From positions 1 to 32,953 of the forward strand of contig JAQBTY010000005.1 of the NCBI GenBank assembly GCA_027624735.1: a stretch of 32,953 nt of DNA, given 5' to 3'. The notes beneath the pieces are model-generated. The model was not told where the DNA came from. It made no database searches and saw only the letters and a program-made list of their open reading frames with translations. The number at the start of each line of letters is the position of its first letter. Position 1 is the first letter of the stretch. This DNA comes from Pseudomonadota bacterium (GTDB taxonomy: Bacteria > Pseudomonadota > Alphaproteobacteria > MPNO01 > UBA2964). Positions 15,353 through 23,445 of this stretch are shown in pieces. Position numbers and translations under genes: made by a program.

Positions 15353-16783
15353 TTAAGCCCGCCGCCTGGAGACGACAAAGGATTCGTCGAAAAACCACAG
15401 CCCGCCGCGTTCTTTCAAAACGTCGCGTGTCGCATCCAGATAGAAGCCGTCCTGTATGACCGCCTCGAGGCGGTCGTCCTCGATCTGGGCAACATAGACC
15501 GCCGCATTCCACGCCGCCAACAGGGTAGATGTGCCAATGCTGCTACCCACCTCGCTCGGGAGTGTGTGCATGTTGTAGCGAAAAATAGCGCGCTTGTCGG
15601 CATAGGTGTTGAAGTTAAGGTCCCTTTGGGTGCGGCCGATTTCCTGCTTCAGAACCTTGAGCAGATCGTGTCTGTTCGTTTTGAACGGATCTTCGCCGGG
15701 CCACATCCTGCGGACGATGTCGAGACCCGGATCGTTGCCGTGAGAGTGAATCCCCAGCAACCGCCCCCCCGGCCCCAGGCTGCTCGCGAGCGGCGCCAGG
15801 ACCTTTTTCACTTTGAAATCGTTGGACATTCTGGCGCGGTAGGGCTGCGAGGCGATAACCAGATCGTAATCGGCGCGCGTGCGACCGGGCTGCGGAATGA
15901 CCTGATCGAGCAAAAACTTATGATCTTCCCGATAAAGCACCAGCACGGACGGCCGCACATAAAGCGGATTGCCGGTTTTTTCGCTGGCCCGAACCTGCCA
16001 CCCCTCGGCGAGTTGCGGCTGCAAATTGGCGATCTGCTCATCGAACTCGTACGCGGTATTTCCCGACAGCGGAACGTCAATCCAGTTCAGGGCCGCCGCG
16101 GCCTGCATCGAGCGCGGAGAAAGCCATGGCGCTTCCGTGTAGTAAAGATTGGTGACGACCAGAACCGTCGCCGGATGCTCATGAAAACGGTCGGGCATCT
16201 TTTCCAGACTCAGGCGAACGTCCTCAAGACTGACTTCTTTCCCCACCAGGTAGAAAGGCAGCGTCGGAAACCGGTGATGCATATTGCGCATGACCCGGGT
16301 CAGGACCGTCCCGTCTCCCATACCGGCGTCGAACACCCGCAAGGCCGGGGGCTGCGGGTGAATATGCGCAAGCTCCATGCCGGCCCGATCCGCGACCACC
16401 CATTTTTCCCCGCAGGTGTTGACGAACATGAGATATTTCTGGCGATTGTCATAAAACCGGAATGTCGCCTGCGGATCGAAAGCCTGAGGCGCGGATCTTT
16501 TGCCGCCGGCTAATCGTGCCGATGGCGCATGAACAGGCCCACCGGTTTCCACTAGCCTGTTGTCCGGCGATCCGGCGCCTTCGCCGGCAGCCCCAAGATT
16601 TGCGTTTGTCATGAGGAACTGTCTGACGCGTCCCACAGTCGCCGTGGTCACGCGCTTGCCATCACGCAGACGGCTGACAAATTTACCGTCATTGACGGAT
16701 TTTTTTCCGAAGGTGGATTCAGCAATACCCGCCGCGCGGCAGTATTCCTCTATCCGTCGCAGAAGCTCAGATTGATCATCCAT
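15353..16783 (-). CDS. HTH-domain protein fused to SAM-methyltransferase-like domain
   Basis: A 476-residue protein in two parts. Residues 1-60 (LLRRIEEYCRAAGIAESTFG, then DGKFVSRLRDGKRVTTATV) look like a small helix-turn-helix domain. From about residue 100 on there is a Rossmann-like methyltransferase core: LRVFDAGMGDGTVLTRVM as motif I, FYLVGKEVSLEDVR after it, and later DYDLVIASQPYRAR and GPGGRLLGIHSHG strands. I know this only as a conserved uncharacterised alphaproteobacterial type. The start at 16783 has GGAGGG upstream; ATG at 16822 is a less likely alternative. First gene of the methyl-transfer cluster, so it may regulate it, modify a cluster product, or both. Substrate and DNA target unknown. 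Confidence 0.7.
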   Translation of the reverse strand: MDDQSELLRRIEEYCRAAGIAESTFGKKSVNDGKFVSRLRDGKRVTTATVGRVRQFLMTNANLGAAGEGAGSPDNRLVETGGPVHAPSARLAGGKRSAPQAFDPQATFRFYDNRQKYLMFVNTCGEKWVVADRAGMELAHIHPQPPALRVFDAGMGDGTVLTRVMRNMHHRFPTLPFYLVGKEVSLEDVRLSLEKMPDRFHEHPATVLVVTNLYYTEAPWLSPRSMQAAAALNWIDVPLSGNTAYEFDEQIANLQPQLAEGWQVRASEKTGNPLYVRPSVLVLYREDHKFLLDQVIPQPGRTRADYDLVIASQPYRARMSNDFKVKKVLAPLASSLGPGGRLLGIHSHGNDPGLDIVRRMWPGEDPFKTNRHDLLKVLKQEIGRTQRDLNFNTYADKRAIFRYNMHTLPSEVGSSIGTSTLLAAWNAAVYVAQIEDDRLEAVIQDGFYLDATRDVLKERGGLWFFDESFVVSRRRA

Positions 16784-17097
16784 ACGGAACCCATGCCCTC
16801 CAGCGAATAGCCCAGACTTCACCGTGATAATTTTCCTGTCAATAATTTTCCCAATAAATTTAAATTATCATTAATGGGAAGTATCCCACCGCTATTGCAG
16901 AAAACGGCAAAGTTCCGGGCATTTCTTGGGTGGGACCTGGTGGGATACCATCGGGATCCTACGGCCTGGTGGGTCTTCTTCCCAATGTTTTATCCTGACA
17001 CCATCAGAGTCGGACTCGGCCGCCTCTGTTTCCGCCTGTACCCAACCGCGTTCGCACGCGATACAATCCGTGAATATTAGAAATTGAAGGTTTCTAA
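16784..17097. other. 314-bp divergent intergenic region with nested inverted repeats and AT-rich direct repeats
   Basis: No convincing gene. Near the methyltransferase gene, ATAATTTTCC occurs twice (16827-16836 and 16842-16851, period 15) in an AT-rich stretch that could hold the promoter. Further right, GTATCCCACC (16881-16890) pairs perfectly with GGTGGGATAC (16939-16948), flanked by an outer TGGGAAG/CTTCCCA pair (16875-16881 and 16978-16984). This could be a structured RNA leader or an operator pair for the HTH protein. A 68-codon open frame at 16874 has no recognised content. Confidence 0.5.
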
Positions 17098-17706
17098 ATG
17101 GACCCTCGCAGTAGCGCCCCCATAAACAATGACGCCCTGAACAGGCTTTTCCGCGATGCCCGCACGTTCGATGCCTTTCAGGACAGGGCCGTTCCGGACG
17201 AGCTGCTGCAGGCCGCCTATGAGTTGGCGCGGATGGCGCCGACCAGCGCCAATTGCCAGCCCATGCGCATCCTGTTTTTGCGATCGGCGGAAAGCCGTGA
17301 ACAATTGGCGCCGGCGCTGTCTTCCACCAACCGGGACAAAACCCTGGCGGCGCCCATAACGGCAATCATCGCCCATGATCTGGATTTTCCGGCCACCTTG
17401 TCGCAACTCTACCGCGTCCCGGGCGCGGACAAGTGGTTTTCGGGCGAGGACCTGATCGCGGAAACCGCATTCCGCAACGGTTCGCTGCAGGGGGCCTATT
17501 TCATGCTGGCGGCGCGCGCCGTCGGGCTCGATGTCGGCCCCATGTCGGGTTTCGATAATGTAAAAGTCGACGCGACCTTCTTTCACAGCGGCGATCACGC
17601 CAACTGGCGATCCAACTTCATCTGTAATCTCGGCTTCGGCGACCCGACCGGCCTGCCGCCCCGCGATCCAAGGCCCGAATTCTCGGACGCCTGTTCGATT
17701 TTGTAA
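17098..17706 (+). CDS. rutE: malonic semialdehyde reductase RutE-like nitroreductase
   Basis: A 202-residue flavoprotein of the nitroreductase fold that matches the RutE pattern closely from memory: LFRDARTFDAF, MAPTSANCQPMRI (FMN phosphate contacts), ALSSTNRDKTLAAPITAI, AETAFRNGSLQGAY and VGLDVGPMSGFD. RutE reduces malonic semialdehyde to 3-hydroxypropionate at the end of the Rut pyrimidine ring-cleavage pathway, and can take other toxic aldehydes. Here rutB, rutC, rutD and rutF are absent, while two RutA-like oxygenases lie convergently next door. Only 37 bp separate their stops. A role in detoxifying an aldehyde from that chemistry is the natural inference. Confidence 0.82.
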   Translation: MDPRSSAPINNDALNRLFRDARTFDAFQDRAVPDELLQAAYELARMAPTSANCQPMRILFLRSAESREQLAPALSSTNRDKTLAAPITAIIAHDLDFPATLSQLYRVPGADKWFSGEDLIAETAFRNGSLQGAYFMLAARAVGLDVGPMSGFDNVKVDATFFHSGDHANWRSNFICNLGFGDPTGLPPRDPRPEFSDACSIL

Positions 17707-17743
17707 CCCGGATACGGATCGGCTATGAGCAACCTTGCCAGCT

Positions 17744-18835
17744 TTATGCCCGCAACCCAAGCCGCTGCAGGCGCGGCAGCACCTCGTCGCGGAGCGCGGG
17801 CATGTCGTCGATATAGTTGACCAGGCCGACGGCCATGCCGTCGAGGCCGTAATCGCTGAGCTGGCGGAACCGGTCGGCCACCGCGTCATAGCTGCCGACC
17901 ACCGGATAGGTGCCGGTGCCGCTGATGATGACTTCTTTCATTTGGGCGAGCTTTGCCCCGGAGGTGGAACCGCCGCGGGTCCTGATCTTTACCGTGTGTT
18001 CGGCCGCCTCCCAATCGCCGTGCTCGTAAACCAGATAGTGGTAATATTCCTCTGCCTCTTTCGCCGTCGGCTTGCAGATCAAATGGCCGCTGGCATAGAG
18101 GCCGGCGCTGCCGGCGGGACGGTTTTTCTGCAATTCGGCGACCTTGCCGGATAGTTCGTCAAGTTCGCGCACGGACGTGAACAGGCAATCGGCGTGCCGC
18201 CCGGCAAAGGCCAGCCCCGCGCCCGAGTTGCCGGCACTGATCAGAAGCGGCCGGTCATCGTCATAGGGTTTTGGTTTGAGAAGAACGCCTTTCAGGTCGA
18301 AATACTTGCCCTTGAAATCGAATGGCTCGTCCTCGGACCAGATTCGTTTGACGATGGTGACCCATTCCTCGGAATAATCGTAGCGTTCGTCATGCTCGCG
18401 GATCTGCACGCCATGCATCTCGTGCTCACCCACGTTCCAGCCGGACACGATATTGAGGCCAAACCTTCCTTCGCCGATATGGTGCGCGGTCACCATCTGC
18501 TTGGCGGCGAAGATGGGGCTCAAGAGCGACACGTGAACGGTGCCGAAAATACAGATGTCCCTGGTGCCGGCAAGAAGGCCCGACGCCCAGGTCAGGGTTT
18601 CAAAGGATTCACCCGCCGTGTCGGTCTCTCCGCCATAGCCGTGCCAGCGTCCGATGGGCAGCAGAAATTCGAGCCCGGCCTCATCGGCGAGACGCGCTGC
18701 CTGGAGATTGTTATCGAACGAGGCGTCCCAGTATTCCGGCGCCTTGGTCATGGTCAGCCCGCCGGAACAATTGAGGCCGAACAGCCCGAGCTTGAATTTG
18801 TTGGGGCCATACATGCGGGTTTGGTTACGCTTCAT
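17744..18835 (-). CDS. LLM class flavin-dependent monooxygenase, RutA/SfnG-like (copy 2)
   Basis: A 363-residue luciferase-like TIM barrel. FMN-binding and family blocks seen: the CSGGLTMTKAPE opening, LPIGRWHGYGGETDT, GRFGLNIVSGWN, DEPFDFKGKYFDLKGVLLKP and the closing TGTYPVVGSYDAVADRF. It needs a separate flavin reductase for FMNH2; none is adjacent. RutA (pyrimidine ring opening) and SfnG (dimethyl sulfone) are the nearest named types I can recall, and the choice cannot be made by eye. The start at 18835 (MKRNQTRMYG) overlaps the upstream paralog's stop by 11 bp, so the two are coupled. It shares long identical blocks with that paralog. Confidence 0.85.
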   Translation of the reverse strand: MKRNQTRMYGPNKFKLGLFGLNCSGGLTMTKAPEYWDASFDNNLQAARLADEAGLEFLLPIGRWHGYGGETDTAGESFETLTWASGLLAGTRDICIFGTVHVSLLSPIFAAKQMVTAHHIGEGRFGLNIVSGWNVGEHEMHGVQIREHDERYDYSEEWVTIVKRIWSEDEPFDFKGKYFDLKGVLLKPKPYDDDRPLLISAGNSGAGLAFAGRHADCLFTSVRELDELSGKVAELQKNRPAGSAGLYASGHLICKPTAKEAEEYYHYLVYEHGDWEAAEHTVKIRTRGGSTSGAKLAQMKEVIISGTGTYPVVGSYDAVADRFRQLSDYGLDGMAVGLVNYIDDMPALRDEVLPRLQRLGLRA

Positions 18836-19958
18836 CGACAGGGCTCTCTTGTTTCCAAGCGGTGACCGGCAGTCGCAGGCCGAGCCGTTCCATGCGCGGC
18901 AGGACTTCGTCGCGCAGGGCCGGGAAATCCGTAATGTAATTGACCAGCCCGATGGCGATGCCATCGACGCCGCACTCACTCATCATACGGTATTCCTCCA
19001 CCACGTCATCGTAACTGCCTACCACCGGATAGGTGCCGACGCCGCTGATCATGCGTTCCTTAAGCGTGGTCAGCGTTTTCAAGGGCGTATCGCGGCCCTT
19101 GGTGCGGATCGCCACGGCATGCTCGGCGGCCTGCCAATCGCCGGTGTCGTAGACGATGTAATTGTAATAATCCCGCGCCTCTTTCCGGGTTGGCTTCGCG
19201 ATCATGTGGCCGCTGGCGTAGATCCCGACATTCTTGTTTTCGGATGATTCTCGAAGCGCGGCGACGCTGGGGCCGAAGGCGTCAAATTCCATTATCGACG
19301 TAAACAGGCAATCGGCATGGCGCGCCGCAAAGGCCTTGCCGGCAGGCGAATTGCCGGCGCTCACCAGCATAGGTCTGTCCCCGCCATAGGGTCGGGGCTT
19401 TAACAGCACGCCCTTGAGATCGAAATATTTGCCCTTGAAGTCGAACGGTTCGTCTTCCGCCCACACGCGTTTGAGGATGGTCACCCATTCTTCGGTATAG
19501 GCGTAGCGTTCTTCATGTTCGCGCATCGTGACGCCGAACATGGTGTGTTCGCCTGCGTTCCAGCCCGACACCATGTTGAGCCCGAAGCGGCCCTTGCCGA
19601 TATGATCGGCGGTAACCATCTGCTTGGCCGCGAATATGGGGCCGATAAAGGGCACGTGGACGGTGCCGAACAGGCAGATGTCCCGGGTGGCCGCCAGGAG
19701 ACCGGACGCCCAGGTCAACGTCTCGAAGGCCGTTCCCTCGGTGTCGGTTTCGCCCTTGTAGCCATGCCACCGGCCGATCGGCAGGATGAATTCAAGCCCG
19801 GCTTCGTCGGCAAGCCGCGCCGCCGTGACGTTGTTCCGCCAACTCGGATCCCAGCGTTCCGGCGCCTTGGTCATGGTCAGCCCGCCGGAACAGTTCTGCC
19901 CGAACAGACCAAGCTTGAATTTATTGGGCCCGTACATGCGGGTGTGAAGGCGCCCCAT
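18825..19958 (-). CDS. LLM class flavin-dependent monooxygenase, RutA/SfnG-like (copy 1)
   Basis: A 377-residue paralog of the downstream gene, with the same blocks: CSGGLTMTKAPE, LPIGRWHGYKGETDT, GRFGLNMVSGWN, the 20-residue DEPFDFKGKYFDLKGVLLKP, and VGTYPVVGSYDDVVEEY. The C-terminus has an extra LPVTAWKQESPVDEA tail. The start at 19958 (MGRLHTRMYG) is preferred because homology to the paralog begins at RMYGPNKF; the longer frame to 20087 is unlike the family. It opens the two-gene unit and is divergent from the TRAP transporter. Sequence differences are spread along the length, so it is an older duplication that may have split substrate or step specificity. Confidence 0.85.
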   Translation of the reverse strand: MGRLHTRMYGPNKFKLGLFGQNCSGGLTMTKAPERWDPSWRNNVTAARLADEAGLEFILPIGRWHGYKGETDTEGTAFETLTWASGLLAATRDICLFGTVHVPFIGPIFAAKQMVTADHIGKGRFGLNMVSGWNAGEHTMFGVTMREHEERYAYTEEWVTILKRVWAEDEPFDFKGKYFDLKGVLLKPRPYGGDRPMLVSAGNSPAGKAFAARHADCLFTSIMEFDAFGPSVAALRESSENKNVGIYASGHMIAKPTRKEARDYYNYIVYDTGDWQAAEHAVAIRTKGRDTPLKTLTTLKERMISGVGTYPVVGSYDDVVEEYRMMSECGVDGIAIGLVNYITDFPALRDEVLPRMERLGLRLPVTAWKQESPVDEA

Positions 19959-20050
19959 CTGTGCACACGCTCCGGTAAGAAACCTGAATTGGCGCCACGC
20001 ATCCCGCAGCCCCGTCTCCCCATTAAACCACGGGCAATTGGAATTGGGGA

Positions 20051-20070
20051 AGATATAGAGGGAAATATCT
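20051..20070. promoter_or_regulatory. short inverted repeat in the monooxygenase/TRAP divergent gap
   Basis: AGATAT (20051-20056) and ATATCT (20065-20070) form a perfect 6-bp inverted repeat with an 8-bp spacer, midway in the 221-bp gap between the divergent units. It could be an operator coordinating both, but it is short and no local regulator gene is present. Confidence 0.25.
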
Positions 20071-20179
20071 CTGCCTGTTCTGTGCACTAGACAATCGAGC
20101 GGCTTCCCGCGATGATGACCGCCATAACAGACGGTCAGGTAGGATGACCGCGTTCATACGAGGCGACAGGGAGAAAACG

Positions 20180-22135
20180 ATGGCCGAAGCTACGGCGGCG
20201 AGCGAGCAAATCGTTTCGGTCGATGAAGGCGGCGGCGATCGAACGCGAAATCTAAGTGGTCCGCTGGCATCCATCGTGCACATTGTCGCCATCAGCCTCA
20301 GCATCTACATCCTTCTCTACGTCTCGACCATCTTCAACTATATCGGCATCCAGCTATTCGGCGCCCATCGCGCCCTGGTCTATGGCGCGGTGCTGTTTAT
20401 CCTGTTCATGAGCTATCCGGCGGGGGAAAACAGCCCGCGCGACCGGGTCCCATGGTATGATTACCTGCTGGCGGCAACCGGAACGGGTGCGGCGCTTTAT
20501 GCCTGCCTGTCTTGGGAAAAATGGCAGTACGAAGTAAACCTGCCAACGATTTTCGAGCAAATCCTCGGCATGGCGTTGGTCCTGATCACGTTGGAAGCCG
20601 CCCGACGGGTGCTCGGGCTCGCCTTTGCGCTGGTGATTTCGCTTTTTATCATTTACCCGCTGGTCGGCGAACATCTACCGGGCATTCTGGCTACCCAGCC
20701 CTACTCGATCTCTTCATTGGTACAGTTCTTTTATCTGGCAGGCGGCAGCAGCGGTATGTTCGGCACCCCGATGGAGATATTCTCCACCACGGTCGCGCTG
20801 TTCCTGCTGTTTGGCGGTTTCCTCAAGGTCACCGGCGCCGCCACCATCTTTCTCGACGTGGCCATGGGGCTGGCCGGTCAGTTCAGATCCGGCATGGCCA
20901 AAGTCGCGGTGGTGGCAAGCGCGCTGTTCGCGACCATCAGCGGCGTCGGCGTGGCCAATGTGCTGGTGACAGGATCCTTCACTATTCCTGCGATGAAGCG
21001 CATGGGCTACCGGCCGCACATTGCCGCCGCGATCGAGGCCGCCGCCTCGACCGGCGGAATATTGATGCCGCCGGTCATGGGCGCCGCGGCGTTCCTGATG
21101 GCCGACATCCTGGCGGTGCCCTACTGGGAGATCGTCGTCGCCGCTTTCCTGCCGGGTATTCTCTATTACGTCGCCATGTTCACCATGGTCGATTTTGAAG
21201 GCGCCCGCGAAGGCATCAAGGGCATACCGCGCGAACAGATTCCGGCGCTCGGCAAAACCATCAAAAGCGGCTGGTATCTGCTGATTTCGGTGGCCGTGCT
21301 GCTATTCCTGCTTGGCTATCTTGCCCTTCCCGTCGACCAGTCGGCGCTGGCTGCCCTGCTCACCCTGATCGTGCTGTCGGCGTGCCGCAAGGGCGGGCTG
21401 CGCGGCAAAGGCGTCGTCAACGCGCTCGAGGATGGCGGCCGGCTGCTTGCGGAAATCGGCTCCGCGGGCGCCGCCGTCGGCATCATCATGAGCGGTTTCG
21501 CGCTCACCGGGCTCGGCGCCTTGTTGCCGCAGGCGATGCAGGACATCGCCGGCGATAGCCTGTTCGTGCTGCTGTTGCTCGCCGCTTTCGCCTCGATCGT
21601 CCTGGGAATGGGAGCGCCGCCGCTGCTGGTTTATGTGCTGCTGGCCGCGACGGTGGCCCCGGCGATCATCAAGGCCGGCGTGCTGCCGATCGCGGCGCAC
21701 ATGTTCATCTTCTATTTCGGGCTGCTGTCGATGCTGACACCGCCGGTCGCGCTTTCCGCGCTGATCGCATCGCGCGTCGCGGAAGCCAATTTCTGGCGAA
21801 CGTCGATCGAATCCTGCCGGCTTGGCATCATCGCCTTCATCATTCCGTTTTTCTTCGTCTACCAGCCGGTTCTGTTGATGGAAGGCAATGCGATCGATCT
21901 GTTCCATGCCATAGCAACCGCGGTCGCCGGCGTGATCGGTCTTAGCGCGGCGCTGACCCGTTATTTCTTCACCCGTGCCCTGCCCCTATGGGAAATCGCC
22001 TTCTTGGCCTCGGGTGGATTGTTGCTGCTCTATCCGGGTGGTCTGTCGGACCTGGCAGGGGTTGGTTTGATGCTACCATCGATTTGCGTCTCAATTTTCA
22101 TTCATCGGCGGCGACAGATGGAACCGGCCAGTTAA
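20180..22135 (+). CDS. TRAP transporter fused permease (4TM/12TM, TAXI type)
   Basis: A 651-residue membrane protein that joins the small (4-TM) and large (12-TM) TRAP subunits in one chain. The N-terminal cytosolic region is followed by hydrophobic helices from about residue 35 (SIVHIVAISLSIYILLYVS). The DctM-like core shows GLAGQFRSGMAKVAVVASALFATISGVG and ATGILMPPVMG-like blocks (STGGILMPPVMGAAAFLMA), typical of the substrate/Na+ translocation half. This fusion goes with TAXI binding proteins, and the next gene encodes one. The start at 20180 has AGGGAG upstream; an ATG at 20144 lacks a site. It likely imports an organic anion using a sodium gradient. Confidence 0.9.
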   Translation: MAEATAASEQIVSVDEGGGDRTRNLSGPLASIVHIVAISLSIYILLYVSTIFNYIGIQLFGAHRALVYGAVLFILFMSYPAGENSPRDRVPWYDYLLAATGTGAALYACLSWEKWQYEVNLPTIFEQILGMALVLITLEAARRVLGLAFALVISLFIIYPLVGEHLPGILATQPYSISSLVQFFYLAGGSSGMFGTPMEIFSTTVALFLLFGGFLKVTGAATIFLDVAMGLAGQFRSGMAKVAVVASALFATISGVGVANVLVTGSFTIPAMKRMGYRPHIAAAIEAAASTGGILMPPVMGAAAFLMADILAVPYWEIVVAAFLPGILYYVAMFTMVDFEGAREGIKGIPREQIPALGKTIKSGWYLLISVAVLLFLLGYLALPVDQSALAALLTLIVLSACRKGGLRGKGVVNALEDGGRLLAEIGSAGAAVGIIMSGFALTGLGALLPQAMQDIAGDSLFVLLLLAAFASIVLGMGAPPLLVYVLLAATVAPAIIKAGVLPIAAHMFIFYFGLLSMLTPPVALSALIASRVAEANFWRTSIESCRLGIIAFIIPFFFVYQPVLLMEGNAIDLFHAIATAVAGVIGLSAALTRYFFTRALPLWEIAFLASGGLLLLYPGGLSDLAGVGLMLPSICVSIFIHRRRQMEPAS

Positions 22136-22196
22136 CGATGACGTCGCCGATCCGAACGACACTATGTCGAACAATATTCAGAAAGGGAGATACATT

Positions 22197-23216
22197 ATGA
22201 AACACTTGCGGAAAGCTTCGTTGCGTTTGTCCATGGCCGCGGCCGTAACAACCTGTGCGCTGAATATCGGGATCGCCGCGGCAAAGGTGCCGGCTGTCAT
22301 AACCTGGGGCGTTCCGCCGGAAGGCGCCAGCGGGTATCTCATGGTAACCGGCTTCAGCGGCACAGTCACAAAGCATACTCCGATCAGAAAAATCGTGCTG
22401 CAGAATTTCGCCGGCGCCGCCGGCTGGCCAGCCCGCATGCAACGCGGTGAACTGAACTTCGCCATTCATTGCGGATTCAAGACCATGTCCGATGCGTGGC
22501 AGGGCAAGGGTATCTTTGAAAAAATGGGGCGGCTGAAAAATATCCGCAATGTGGCAACCGGCTATGGACTGGCCTACGGCTACCATTTTTCCGATCCCAA
22601 GATCAAATCCGTCGCCGACATGAAGGGCAAAAGCTTTTTCCTCCAGGTCAGCCACCATGACCAGGTGACGGCGGCGACGGAGATGCTCGCGGATTTCGGG
22701 TTGGTATACGATAAGGATGTCAAAATTATTCCCATACGGTCACCCCGCGAAGCCATCCAGGGGATCCTGACCGGTCGCGCCGACGGCATGGCCTATGGCG
22801 CGGTTCCAGGCTTGGCGCAGATAAAACAGGCCAAATCAGGGTTCCATACTGTGTCGATTCCGATGAAAACCCTGAACAGAATCAGCGCGGCGGAACCGGT
22901 CTGGGGCGCGACAACCCTTAAAGCCGGCAGCAACCCGCTGAAGCCATCCGAAGACGTAACGACGCTTGAACTCGGCTGCGGTATTTCAGCCGGCACCAAC
23001 ACCAGTGCGGACACCGTCTATCAGGTGATCAAGGCGGTTTACGATCACCATGACGAATGGAAAAACGTGCATCCCATCGCAAAGCGGTGGTCGGTGAAAA
23101 AAGCCGTGCAGACCACGGTCCAGCCGTTCCATGACGGCGCCGTCCGGTACTACAAGGAAAAGGGCGTATGGACGGCGGCGCTTGAGGCCAAGCAGAAAGC
23201 GCTGCTCGCCCAGTAA
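22197..23216 (+). CDS. TAXI family TRAP transporter solute-binding protein
   Basis: A 339-residue periplasmic binding protein. The signal peptide is residues 1 to about 28: basic MKHLRKASLRL, a hydrophobic AAAVTTCALNIGIAAA core and cleavage near AAA-KV. The mature part shows ASGYLMVTGFSG, ELNFAIHCGF, KSFFLQVSHHDQVTAATEML and a repeated binding-lobe layout typical of TAXI proteins. GGGAGA lies upstream of the ATG. The gene follows the fused permease after 61 bp and precedes a hairpin terminator, so the two form the transporter operon. The ligand is unknown; context (RutA/SfnG-like enzymes) suggests the compound these oxygenases attack. Confidence 0.85.
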   Translation: MKHLRKASLRLSMAAAVTTCALNIGIAAAKVPAVITWGVPPEGASGYLMVTGFSGTVTKHTPIRKIVLQNFAGAAGWPARMQRGELNFAIHCGFKTMSDAWQGKGIFEKMGRLKNIRNVATGYGLAYGYHFSDPKIKSVADMKGKSFFLQVSHHDQVTAATEMLADFGLVYDKDVKIIPIRSPREAIQGILTGRADGMAYGAVPGLAQIKQAKSGFHTVSIPMKTLNRISAAEPVWGATTLKAGSNPLKPSEDVTTLELGCGISAGTNTSADTVYQVIKAVYDHHDEWKNVHPIAKRWSVKKAVQTTVQPFHDGAVRYYKEKGVWTAALEAKQKALLAQ

Positions 23217-23227
23217 TCAGGCCTCAT

Positions 23228-23275
23228 GGGCGCTTGTGCGGAAGCTATCCGCCCAAGCGCCCTGTGCCTTTTGAT
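23228..23275 (+). terminator. hairpin terminator of the TRAP operon
   Basis: GGGCGCTTG (23228-23236) pairs perfectly with CAAGCGCCC (23254-23262), a 9-bp GC-rich stem starting 12 bp after the stop; an inner GCGGA/TCCGC extends it. The tail TGTGCCTTTTG has a short T-run. Very likely a Rho-independent terminator. Confidence 0.75.
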
Positions 23276-23445
23276 GCAAAAGGCCAACCTGCTTCGGTCA
23301 ATCTTCGGTTAAGAATCGGGCTATTTTCCCTGACCGATCGATCAGAACGTTCGCCAATTTTTTAGTTTCTCTCCAAAGAAAACGCACCATTAACCGTTAA
23401 GTTGGACACTCCGCAGCTGGACCGAGGATCACCGGGGTTACTGTC

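Noticed and set aside
15179-16513. 444-aa plus-strand open frame
   Set aside because: Antisense to the MetF-like and methyltransferase-like genes, both with clear motifs.
16874-17080. 68-aa plus-strand open frame in the 314-bp gap
   Set aside because: It runs through the inverted repeats, has no ribosome site I trust and no recognised domain; kept only as a note to the gap.
17744-19958. Naming the two monooxygenases rutA
   Set aside because: Overall type fits, but key blocks differ from E. coli RutA as I recall it and most rut genes are missing, so no gene symbol was given.
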